The notes under the pieces: generated by a model
What the model was told of the DNA's origin: nothing
Databases searched by the model: none
The model's input: only the letters and a program-made list of their open reading frames with translations
Shown: in pieces, positions 57,610 to 64,000 of the stretch
Numbering within the stretch: the first letter of the stretch is position 1
Layout of the letters: every line of letters starts with the position of its first letter
Made by a program: the position numbers and the translations under genes
DNA from: Pelomonas asaccharophilus_A
Lineage (GTDB): Bacteria > Pseudomonadota > Gammaproteobacteria > Burkholderiales > Burkholderiaceae_C
Direction: 5' to 3'
Length of the DNA stretch: 64,000 nt
Assembly (NCBI RefSeq): GCF_031458115.1
Contig: NZ_JAVDXV010000001.1
Span: 186,001-250,000 of the forward strand

Positions 57610-57657
57610 CGCGAATATCCAATATCGATCCGATGGATTCGGGAAGTGATATTCGCG
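57610..57657. repeat. Perfect 10-base inverted repeat
   Basis: CGCGAATATC (57610-57619) and GATATTCGCG (57648-57657) with 28 bases between; a small inner dyad ATCC/GGAT sits in the spacer. Further GAATATC copies lie just upstream at about 57586-57592. It could be an operator pair or an RNA hairpin after the PL22-like gene; no T-run follows. Confidence 0.6.
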
Positions 57658-57768
57658 CGCCACGAGCATGCGGCGCTGCAACATGGATCGGTCGCTTCGC
57701 TCATGCGCATGATTGATTGGTGCGCGCGCCAGGGTTTGCCTGATGCCAAGCAATCACGTCCTTGATTC

Positions 57769-57811
57769 TTTGGCTAGCGCCAAACACAGCCGGAAATCAG
57801 CCCCCTAGACT
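57769..57811 (+). promoter_or_regulatory. Candidate operator/promoter of the TonB-dependent receptor
   Basis: Perfect arms TTTGGC and GCCAAA separated by TAGC at 57769-57784, then TAGACT at 57806-57811. The left half TTGGCT and TAGACT are 30 bases apart, as in front of the PL22-like gene. The dyad resembles a site for a dimeric repressor of the LacI or GntR type, which is not encoded in the window. Confidence 0.4.
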
Positions 57812-57877
57812 GCCGCCGGGGCAATATGAAGGCTGCGGCATAGCAGCCATCTCGCAAGTATTTCTGGAGGCAGACAA

Positions 57878-60800
57878 ATGCTGAACATCCACCACGCGCG
57901 CACGCCGCGCTGGACGCCGCTGGCGCTCGCCATTTCCGCCGCACTGGCCGGTCAGGCCGCGCACGCACAGACGCAAACCGCCGCGCCGGCCGCCGCCGCC
58001 TCGGCCGCCAAGGCCGAGACGAATCAGCTCGATACCGTCGTCGTGACGGGTATCCGTCGCTCCATCCAGAGCGCCATCGACCGCAAGAAGAACGCCTCTA
58101 CCGTCACCGACAGCATCGTGGCGGAAGACATCGACCAGTTCCCGGACAAGAACGTCGGCGAAGCGCTGTCGCGGATCACCGGTGTGCAGTTGAGCCGCGA
58201 GTTCGGTGAAGGCTCGCAGGTCTCCATTCGCGGCGTCGAGCCCGACCTGAACCGCGTCGAAATCAACGGCATGTCGGTGCTGGGCACCAATGGTGGCGCC
58301 GGCCGCGGCGCCGAGCTGCGTGAGCTGGCCTCCGAGCTGATTGCCTCCATCGACGTCGTCAAGGGCTCCACCGCTGACGTGACGGAAGGTGGCGTGGGCG
58401 GCACCGTGCGCATCAACACGCGCAAGCCGCTGGACTTCACCAAGCGCACCATTGCCGGTTCGCTGTCGGCCGAGCAGGGTAGCCTGCGCGGCGGTGTGCA
58501 GCCGCGTGGTTCGCTGCTGCTGGCTGACAAGTTCTTCGACGGCAAGTTGGGTGTCATGGCCAACCTGGTCTACGACAACATCCACACGCGCGGCGACTTC
58601 AGCCGCAACACCTCGTGGAACTTCCTGCGTGACTGGGACTTCTCGCCCGAGAAGACCATCACCAGCCTGAACGCCAATGCCGCTGCCGTGACCACGTCCG
58701 CCGGCTGTTCCGCACTCGCTGCCGCCGACCGTACGCCCTGCCTGAGTCAGTGGTTCGACTACGCGCCACGCATCGCCCGCTATGGCATCTGGGAGCGGGA
58801 CCACAAGCGCAGCTCTGCGGAGGTGACGGCGCAGTACAAGTTCAGCAAGGACCTTGACGCCTACGTGAGCCACCAGGTCAACACGCAGGCGCAGCGGCTC
58901 AACGACATGAACTTCGGTACGGACCTCACCGCTGCCACGCGCTTGTCCAACGCCGGCAATGCACCCGTCTACTCGGCCACCGCTGTGCCCTCGGGCGGCA
59001 CCTGCACGGGCGTCAGCGGCGCAGCCACGCCGGCCGGCATGGTGGTGGAGAACCACCACGTCACCCAGTACACCGTGGGCAACTGCCTGAACGTGGCCGG
59101 CCAGGGTGGCCAGGGCGCCTTCGGCACGTCGGCGCGCGACTTCGCGCTGGACATCGAGTCCAAGTACACCACCGCCGGCTTCAAGTACAAGAACAACAAC
59201 TGGCGCATCGAAGGCCTGCTGGGCGACTCCAAGTCGGACTACAAGAGCGAGAGCAACGCCATCTCGCTCACGCAGAACGCGCCTGGCCTGGTCGTCACGC
59301 TGGATGATCAGCGCCTGCCGCATTTCACCTTCCCCGCCAACTACAGCCCCGACGACGCCTCTTCCTACGTGCAGGCGCAGCTGCAGTACCGCCCGTCGGC
59401 CACGCAGAACAAGGAGCGCCAGGGCAAGCTGGATCTGCAGTACAACTTCGACCACAGCTTCTTCCAGAGCCTGTGGTTCGGCGGCCAGGTGCGTGACTCC
59501 AGCTCGCGCCAGTACAACGGCGGCGGCTACCTGGTGCAGAACAACGGCAGCCTGACGGCGACCGACGAGGCCGTGGACATCAACGCCCGCGGCGCCAACG
59601 TCAACCAGACGATCGTCTTTGACCCGCTGTACACCGGCGCCGCACAGCGCCCCAACGACTCGCAGACCTTCATCAACAGCGGCTTCAAGACGTCCTACGT
59701 CAACGGCGCACGCATGCAGGAGATCATCAACGCGGTCCGCACCAAGTCGCCTGGCACCTTCTTTGGCGGCTACGGCGACATCTCCGGCGTGCCTGCCAAC
59801 TGGACCGCCCCCAGCTACGCGGCGGCGGCGTCGTCCGGCATCTTCGACACCAGCGCCTTCAACCACGGCTACCTGTACGAGACGCCCGGCAGCGACGGCA
59901 AGACCTACCCGCAGATCCCGGCCTTCGACGTCAGCGAGAAGATCAAGGCAGCCTATGTGCGTCTGGACTGGGGCACGGAGATCCTCGGTCTGCCGCTGGA
60001 CGGCAACGTGGGCGTGCGCTATGCCCGCACCGACGTGACCTCGACGGGCATCCGCACGGACCGCACCTGCAACCCGGCTACCGTGTCGAGCTGCTCGCCG
60101 GTGGTCAACAGCAACACGGTGGTGACGCTCAGCAACAGCTACAACGACGTTCTGCCCAGCCTGAACGGCACGCTGCAGCTGCTGAACGGCAAGCTGCTGG
60201 TGCGTGGCGGCTGGGCCAAGGTGATGGCCCGCCCGGCGATCAACCTGCTGGCGCCCAACGTGACCTGCACCACCGGCAGCGGCGATCCGGCCCGCGGTGG
60301 CGACGGCACGGACGACTGCTCGGCTGGCAACCCCGACCTGAAGCCCTACCGTGCCACCAAGTACGACCTGAGCCTGGAGTACTACCCCAGCCGCGACACG
60401 CAGGTCAGCCTGGCGACGTTCCGCACCGACATCAACACGTATGTCCGCACGGGCATCGTCAATCGCGGCGTGAACTTCTACGGCGACGGCCGCCTGTTCG
60501 ACGTCACGCAGGCCATCAACGGCGAGGGTGCGCGCACCCAGGGCCTGGAGCTGGCAGGCCGCACGGCGCTGACCTTCCTGCCCGGCTGGGCGAGCAACTT
60601 CGGCGTGGACGCCAACGTCACCCGCATGACGTTCAGCTACGCGCAGGGCAATGAGCTGATCAGCCCGCTGGACAACTCGGTGCTGCCGTACCCGGGCCTG
60701 TCGAAGATGGCCTACAACCTGGGCCTGTGGTACGACGACGGGCAGTTCAACGCCCGCGTGGCCTACCACCACCGCGACAAGTACTACACCGGTGGCAACG

Positions 60801-61009
60801 ACGTGTCGGGCAACCCGAACTTCCGCGACAAGACCGCTTACCTGGACGCCAAGCTGCAATGGAAGGCGACGAAGAACTTCACGTTCGCCATCGAGGCCAA
60901 GAACCTGACCGATCAGGCCGAGCTGACCTACGCGGGCGACCTGTCGCGCCCCAACGAACTGGCCTGGTCGGGCCGTCGCTACTACCTGACCATCGGCTAC
61001 AAGCTGTGA
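57878..61009 (+). CDS. Large TonB-dependent outer-membrane receptor
   Basis: Gated outer-membrane barrel for active import, here probably of rhamnogalacturonan oligosaccharides. The 1043-residue protein has a signal peptide (to about residue 30, AHA), a TonB-box-like DTVVVTG at 52-58, a plug domain (about 60-190) with DQFPDKNVGEALSRITGVQ and VSIRGVEPDLNRVEINGM regions, and a long barrel ending RRYYLTIGYKL with a C-terminal aromatic pair. It is of the large Xanthomonas/Caulobacter class rather than SusC, and no SusD-like partner is present. GGAGG precedes ATG 57878; a terminator follows. Substrate is inferred from neighbours. Confidence 0.9.
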   Translation: MLNIHHARTPRWTPLALAISAALAGQAAHAQTQTAAPAAAASAAKAETNQLDTVVVTGIRRSIQSAIDRKKNASTVTDSIVAEDIDQFPDKNVGEALSRITGVQLSREFGEGSQVSIRGVEPDLNRVEINGMSVLGTNGGAGRGAELRELASELIASIDVVKGSTADVTEGGVGGTVRINTRKPLDFTKRTIAGSLSAEQGSLRGGVQPRGSLLLADKFFDGKLGVMANLVYDNIHTRGDFSRNTSWNFLRDWDFSPEKTITSLNANAAAVTTSAGCSALAAADRTPCLSQWFDYAPRIARYGIWERDHKRSSAEVTAQYKFSKDLDAYVSHQVNTQAQRLNDMNFGTDLTAATRLSNAGNAPVYSATAVPSGGTCTGVSGAATPAGMVVENHHVTQYTVGNCLNVAGQGGQGAFGTSARDFALDIESKYTTAGFKYKNNNWRIEGLLGDSKSDYKSESNAISLTQNAPGLVVTLDDQRLPHFTFPANYSPDDASSYVQAQLQYRPSATQNKERQGKLDLQYNFDHSFFQSLWFGGQVRDSSSRQYNGGGYLVQNNGSLTATDEAVDINARGANVNQTIVFDPLYTGAAQRPNDSQTFINSGFKTSYVNGARMQEIINAVRTKSPGTFFGGYGDISGVPANWTAPSYAAAASSGIFDTSAFNHGYLYETPGSDGKTYPQIPAFDVSEKIKAAYVRLDWGTEILGLPLDGNVGVRYARTDVTSTGIRTDRTCNPATVSSCSPVVNSNTVVTLSNSYNDVLPSLNGTLQLLNGKLLVRGGWAKVMARPAINLLAPNVTCTTGSGDPARGGDGTDDCSAGNPDLKPYRATKYDLSLEYYPSRDTQVSLATFRTDINTYVRTGIVNRGVNFYGDGRLFDVTQAINGEGARTQGLELAGRTALTFLPGWASNFGVDANVTRMTFSYAQGNELISPLDNSVLPYPGLSKMAYNLGLWYDDGQFNARVAYHHRDKYYTGGNDVSGNPNFRDKTAYLDAKLQWKATKNFTFAIEAKNLTDQAELTYAGDLSRPNELAWSGRRYYLTIGYKL

Positions 61010-61264
61010 TCTCCGGGCCTGGTCCGAGTGGCCAATCCTGTTGCGCCTGAATTTCAGGTGCGGGCCCCGCAAGGGGCCTTTTTTTTAACCCCTCGCCCAG
61101 CCCGCCGCGCTGAACGCGGACGGTCTGAGCGGCCGCCCGAGGGGGCGGCGATGCTTGCGGCATTGAGCCGCTCGCACATCGCCAGACGGGCCGGCTTGGG
61201 AGCGGCCCGGCGCTCGGCCCGAACAGGTGCACCACGGTCGCGTGATCAAGAAATGGATAGCTGC
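61010..61264. other. Intergenic region between receptor and PL11-like gene
   Basis: 255 bases. Contains the receptor's terminator at 61063-61086 and a second GC-rich hairpin at 61132-61149 (GCCGCCC/GGGCGGC, loop GAGG). No TTGGCT-N30-TAGA element like those at 56.1 and 57.8 kb was found here. GGA at 61256-61258 is a weak ribosome site for the next gene. Confidence 0.5.
61063..61086 (+). terminator. Rho-independent terminator after the receptor
   Basis: GGCCCC and GGGGCC with loop GCAA, followed by eight T residues at 61079-61086. It implies that the PL11-like gene has its own promoter or depends on read-through. Confidence 0.9.
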
Positions 61265-63109
61265 ATGACTTCCTCGATCTCCAAACTGGCCTGCGCCCTG
61301 CTGTTCGCGGTGGCCGCCGCCGCTCAAGCCGATGGCCTCCAGGTCGAGAAGCTCGACCGCGGCGTCGTCGCGCTGAGCACGCCGCAAGGCGTGTTTGTCA
61401 GCTGGCGGCTGCTGGGCAACGAGCCGGCCGGTGTGCGCTTCAATGTCTACCGCGACGGCAAGCGGCTGAACGACAAGCCGCAGGCGCTGACCAATCTCAC
61501 GGACGCTGATGGCCGTGCCGACAGCCTCTACACCGTGCGCGCCGTCGTCGATGGCCGCGAGCAGGCGGCGCCGGCTGGCGTGCCGCCGTGGAGCCAGCCC
61601 TATCTGCGCATCCCGCTGCAAAAGCCCGAAGGCGGCACCACGCCCGACGGCGTGGCCTACACCTACCAGATGAACGACGGTGCGCCGGCCGACGTGGATG
61701 GCGATGGGCAGTACGAACTCATCGTCAAGTGGCAGCCCACCAACGCGAAGGACAACTCGCAGCGCGGCTATACCGGCAACACCCTCGTCGATGCCTACAG
61801 GCTCGACGGCACGCGGCTGTGGCGGATCGACCTTGGGCGCAACATCCGCGCCGGCGCGCATTACACGCAACTCGTGGCCTACGACCTGGACGGCGACGGC
61901 AAGGCCGAGGTCATGATGAAGACCGCTGACAGCACCGTCGATGGGCAGGGCAAGGTCATCGGCGATGCCGCCGCCGACCACCGCAACGCGACCGGCTACA
62001 TCCTGGCCGGGCCCGAGTGGGTCACCGTCTTCAACGGCCTCACCGGCGCGGCGATGGCCAGCGCCAACTACGACCCGCCGCGCGGCGGTCAGGGCGAGGG
62101 CTGGGGCGATGGCTATGGCAACCGCGTGGACCGATTCCTGGCCGGCGTGGCGTATCTCGACGGCCAGCGACCCAGCGCGGTGTTCTCGCGCGGCTACTAC
62201 ACACGCGCCGTCATCGCCGCCTGGGACTGGCGCGACGGCAAGCTGAGCAAGCGCTGGGTGTTCGACAGCGCCGCCGACGACGCGAGCAAGCCCGCCGCAG
62301 GGCAGGGCGCGCACTGGTTCTCGGTGGCCGATGTGGACGGCGACGGAAAGCAGGACATCATCTACGGCGCCGCCACCATCGCCAGCACCGGCAAGCTGCT
62401 CTACAGCACCGGCCTGTGCCACGGCGACGCGCTGCATGTCAGCAACCACGATCCCGCGCGCGAAGGCCAGCAGGTCTTCATGGTGCACGAGAGCCCGCGC
62501 TGCTACGGCGAGCACGGCCTGGAGATGCACGACGCCGCCACAGGCAAGGTGCTGTGGAGCATGTCCGGCAACAACACCGACGTGGGCCGCGGCGTCTGCT
62601 TCGACATCGACCCTGCTCACCCTGGCGCCGAATGCTGGGGCAACGTCGGAGGCCTGATGAACGCCAGCGGCAAGCTCATCAGCGACAAGCACCCCAACCG
62701 CTACAACTTTGCGATCTGGTGGGACGGCGACCTGCTGCGCGAATCGCTGGACCACGTCGCCATCGACAAGTGGAACCCGGCCGCCTTCAAGTTCGAGCCC
62801 GTGCTGAACGGCAAGGACTTCCGCGCCGCGTCCAACAACGGCACCAAGGGCAACCCGGTGCTGTCGGCCGACCTGTTCGGCGACTGGCGTGAGGAGGTGG
62901 TCTGGCGCAACGAGGACAGCACCGCGCTACTGGTGTTCTCCACGGCCATCCCGACCGAGCATCGGCTGGTGACGCTGATGCACGACCCGCAATACCGCGT
63001 GCAGGTCGCCGCGCAGAACGCCGGCTACAACCAGCCGCCGCACACCAGTTTTCATTTGGGCGCCGCCATGAGGGCACCGCGCCATCTGCCGATCAAGGTC
63101 ACGCCATGA
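61265..63109 (+). CDS. Exported rhamnogalacturonan lyase, PL11-like
   Basis: Cleaves the rhamnose-galacturonate backbone of rhamnogalacturonan I by beta-elimination; similar in layout to Bacillus YesW/YesX. The 614-residue protein has a signal peptide (about residues 1-21), an N-terminal FN3-like domain (to about 105), and an eight-bladed propeller with repeated calcium loops: ADVDGDGQYE (142-151), YDLDGDGKAE (206-215) and ADVDGDGKQD later. Conserved tail motifs include NGTKGNPVLSADLFGDWREE. ATG 61265 is preferred to ATG 61253, which has no room for an SD. The stop overlaps the next start (ATGA). Confidence 0.9.
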   Translation: MTSSISKLACALLFAVAAAAQADGLQVEKLDRGVVALSTPQGVFVSWRLLGNEPAGVRFNVYRDGKRLNDKPQALTNLTDADGRADSLYTVRAVVDGREQAAPAGVPPWSQPYLRIPLQKPEGGTTPDGVAYTYQMNDGAPADVDGDGQYELIVKWQPTNAKDNSQRGYTGNTLVDAYRLDGTRLWRIDLGRNIRAGAHYTQLVAYDLDGDGKAEVMMKTADSTVDGQGKVIGDAAADHRNATGYILAGPEWVTVFNGLTGAAMASANYDPPRGGQGEGWGDGYGNRVDRFLAGVAYLDGQRPSAVFSRGYYTRAVIAAWDWRDGKLSKRWVFDSAADDASKPAAGQGAHWFSVADVDGDGKQDIIYGAATIASTGKLLYSTGLCHGDALHVSNHDPAREGQQVFMVHESPRCYGEHGLEMHDAATGKVLWSMSGNNTDVGRGVCFDIDPAHPGAECWGNVGGLMNASGKLISDKHPNRYNFAIWWDGDLLRESLDHVAIDKWNPAAFKFEPVLNGKDFRAASNNGTKGNPVLSADLFGDWREEVVWRNEDSTALLVFSTAIPTEHRLVTLMHDPQYRVQVAAQNAGYNQPPHTSFHLGAAMRAPRHLPIKVTP

Positions 63110-64000
63110 AGCTCATTGCCTCGCTGACGCTGCTCGCGGCCCTGGCCGGTTGCGCCACGGTGACGCCCGAGCCCGCCCCGCGTCCGCTCTACCGCGACCC
63201 CACTCTGGACGGCGCGGCCGACGTGTCCCTGGTCTTCAACCGCGGCCTCAAGCGCTGGGAGATGTTCTATACGAACCGCCGCGCCACGGTGCGGCTGGAC
63301 GACCCCAAGGACGTCACCTGGGTGCATGCCACGCCCATCGGCATCGCGACGACGCGCGACGGCAACAAATGGAGCTTCGACAGCGAAGCCAAGTTTCCCG
63401 CCGAGTGCACCGGCGTCACGCTGTGGGCGCCCGAGATCCAGGAGTTCGACGGTGTCTACCACCTGTGGCTCACCATCGTGCCGGGCGTTCACAAGAGCTG
63501 GACCGGCGAGCGCCGCATCGAGCACCTCACCAGCACCGATCTGCGCAACTGGCAATGCGCCGGCAAGGCGGACCTGGGCTCGCCCAAGGTCATCGACGCG
63601 AGCGTCATCCGCGCTCCGCAGGGCGGCTACCGCATGTGGTTCAAGGACGAAGCCGCCGGCAGCAAGCTCAAGGTGGCCGACAGCCCCGACCTGAAGACCT
63701 GGATCGTGCGTGGCCAGGTGAGCAACCTGGCGGGCGAAGGCCCCACCGTGTTCCAGTTCGCCGGCAAGTGGTGGCTGGTGGCCGACCTGTGGAAGGGCCT
63801 GCTGGTGCTGCGCTCTGACGACGCGCAGAACTGGGAGGAGCAGCCCACGCGGCTGCTGTCCGATATCGGCCAGCATCCCACCGACCGCGCCAAGGGCCAG
63901 CACCCCGGCGTTACTGTCGTGGACGGCCGGGCCTACCTCTTCTACTTCACGCACCAGAGTGGCGAGCCCGAGGCCAAGACCGATGACCACTGGCACCAGC
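63106..64000 (+). CDS. GH43-like lipoprotein glycosidase (partial, runs off the window)
   Basis: The frame is open from ATG 63106 to the window edge (298 complete codons), so the C-terminus is missing. A lipoprotein signal ends at LAGC (Cys16). The body reads as a five-bladed propeller glycosidase: RDPTLDG near residue 31, IDASVI and GEGPTVF are in the order of the base, modulator and acid residues of GH43, which supports but does not prove that family; GH32 or GH117 relatives are alternatives. The ATGA overlap with the PL11-like gene suggests a joint role, such as trimming arabinan or galactan side chains or end sugars. Substrate unknown. Confidence 0.75.
   Translation, partial: MKLIASLTLLAALAGCATVTPEPAPRPLYRDPTLDGAADVSLVFNRGLKRWEMFYTNRRATVRLDDPKDVTWVHATPIGIATTRDGNKWSFDSEAKFPAECTGVTLWAPEIQEFDGVYHLWLTIVPGVHKSWTGERRIEHLTSTDLRNWQCAGKADLGSPKVIDASVIRAPQGGYRMWFKDEAAGSKLKVADSPDLKTWIVRGQVSNLAGEGPTVFQFAGKWWLVADLWKGLLVLRSDDAQNWEEQPTRLLSDIGQHPTDRAKGQHPGVTVVDGRAYLFYFTHQSGEPEAKTDDHWHQ

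Larger units (their letters stand above)
57572..57877. other. Intergenic region before the TonB-dependent receptor
   Basis: 306 bases without a gene. The left part is AT-richer, with repeated GAATATC motifs and a perfect inverted repeat at 57610-57657. The middle shows nothing clear. The right part holds the TTTGGC/GCCAAA palindrome at 57769-57784, the CCTAGACTGCCGCC box at 57804-57817, and GGAGG at 57866-57870 for the receptor. Confidence 0.6.

Noticed and set aside
57797..61072. A 1091-residue open frame antisense to the TonB-dependent receptor
   Set aside because: Its product is rich in Arg, His, Val and Ala with no family motif. The sense frame has signal peptide, TonB box and barrel end. 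Long antisense frames are expected at this GC content.

Overview
The window is 64 kb of GC-rich DNA from a betaproteobacterium, most likely Burkholderiales in the Roseateles/Mitsuaria/Pelomonas/Rubrivivax neighbourhood. This rests on gene content and order, not on a database match: aroK-aroB-dgt next to gltBD, pilB-pilC-pilD-coaE-zapD-yacG, rplU-rpmA-obgE-proB opposite ispB, a complete mlaFEDACB cluster, and zwf-hexR opposite tal-pgi. Most of the window is core chromosome. Genes are tightly packed and many neighbours overlap by ATGA or TGATG.

Layout. 1-5.3 kb: an Ig-repeat lipoprotein, then aroK, aroB and dgt. 5.3-6.15 kb: a REP-associated tyrosine transposase (RAYT) unit with near-perfect inverted ends, inserted just upstream of gltB. 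6.2-12.5 kb: gltB and gltD (glutamate synthase). 12.5-20.6 kb, minus strand: a type IV pilus minor-pilin operon pilE-fimT-pilV-pilW-pilX-pilY1, ending in a TonB-like protein. 20.9-25.0 kb: all six mla genes for outer-membrane lipid asymmetry. 25.0-30.6 kb: the glucose-6-phosphate node, zwf-hexR diverging from tal-pgi-HAD phosphatase. 30.6-36.2 kb, minus strand: pilB-pilC-pilD-coaE-zapD-yacG. 36.4-43.8 kb: tRNA-Pro, ispB, the ribosomal-protein/obgE/proB operon, rppH, proS and a lytic transglycosylase. 43.9-54.2 kb: an exported M3 peptidase, several uncharacterised exported proteins, ubiX, grxD, prmC, prfA, hemA and miaB. 54.3 kb: a CAT-anticodon tRNA.

54.4 kb to the right edge is the most distinctive part. 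It looks like a rhamnogalacturonan (pectin) use locus: a tandem-domain GDSL/CE12-like acetylesterase, an exported PL22-like lyase, a 1043-residue TonB-dependent receptor, an exported PL11-like rhamnogalacturonan lyase, and a lipoprotein GH43-like glycosidase cut by the window end. Together they could deacetylate, cleave and import rhamnogalacturonan fragments. Two promoters in this locus share an unusual spaced element, TTGGCT-N30-TAGA(G/C)T, which suggests common control.

No CRISPR array, rRNA, phage or defence island was seen. No wholly new system is demonstrated. The best leads are the RAYT unit abutting the gltB promoter, the TonB-like protein coupled to PilY1, the terminator-like hairpin directly before proS, and the architecture and promoters of the pectin locus.
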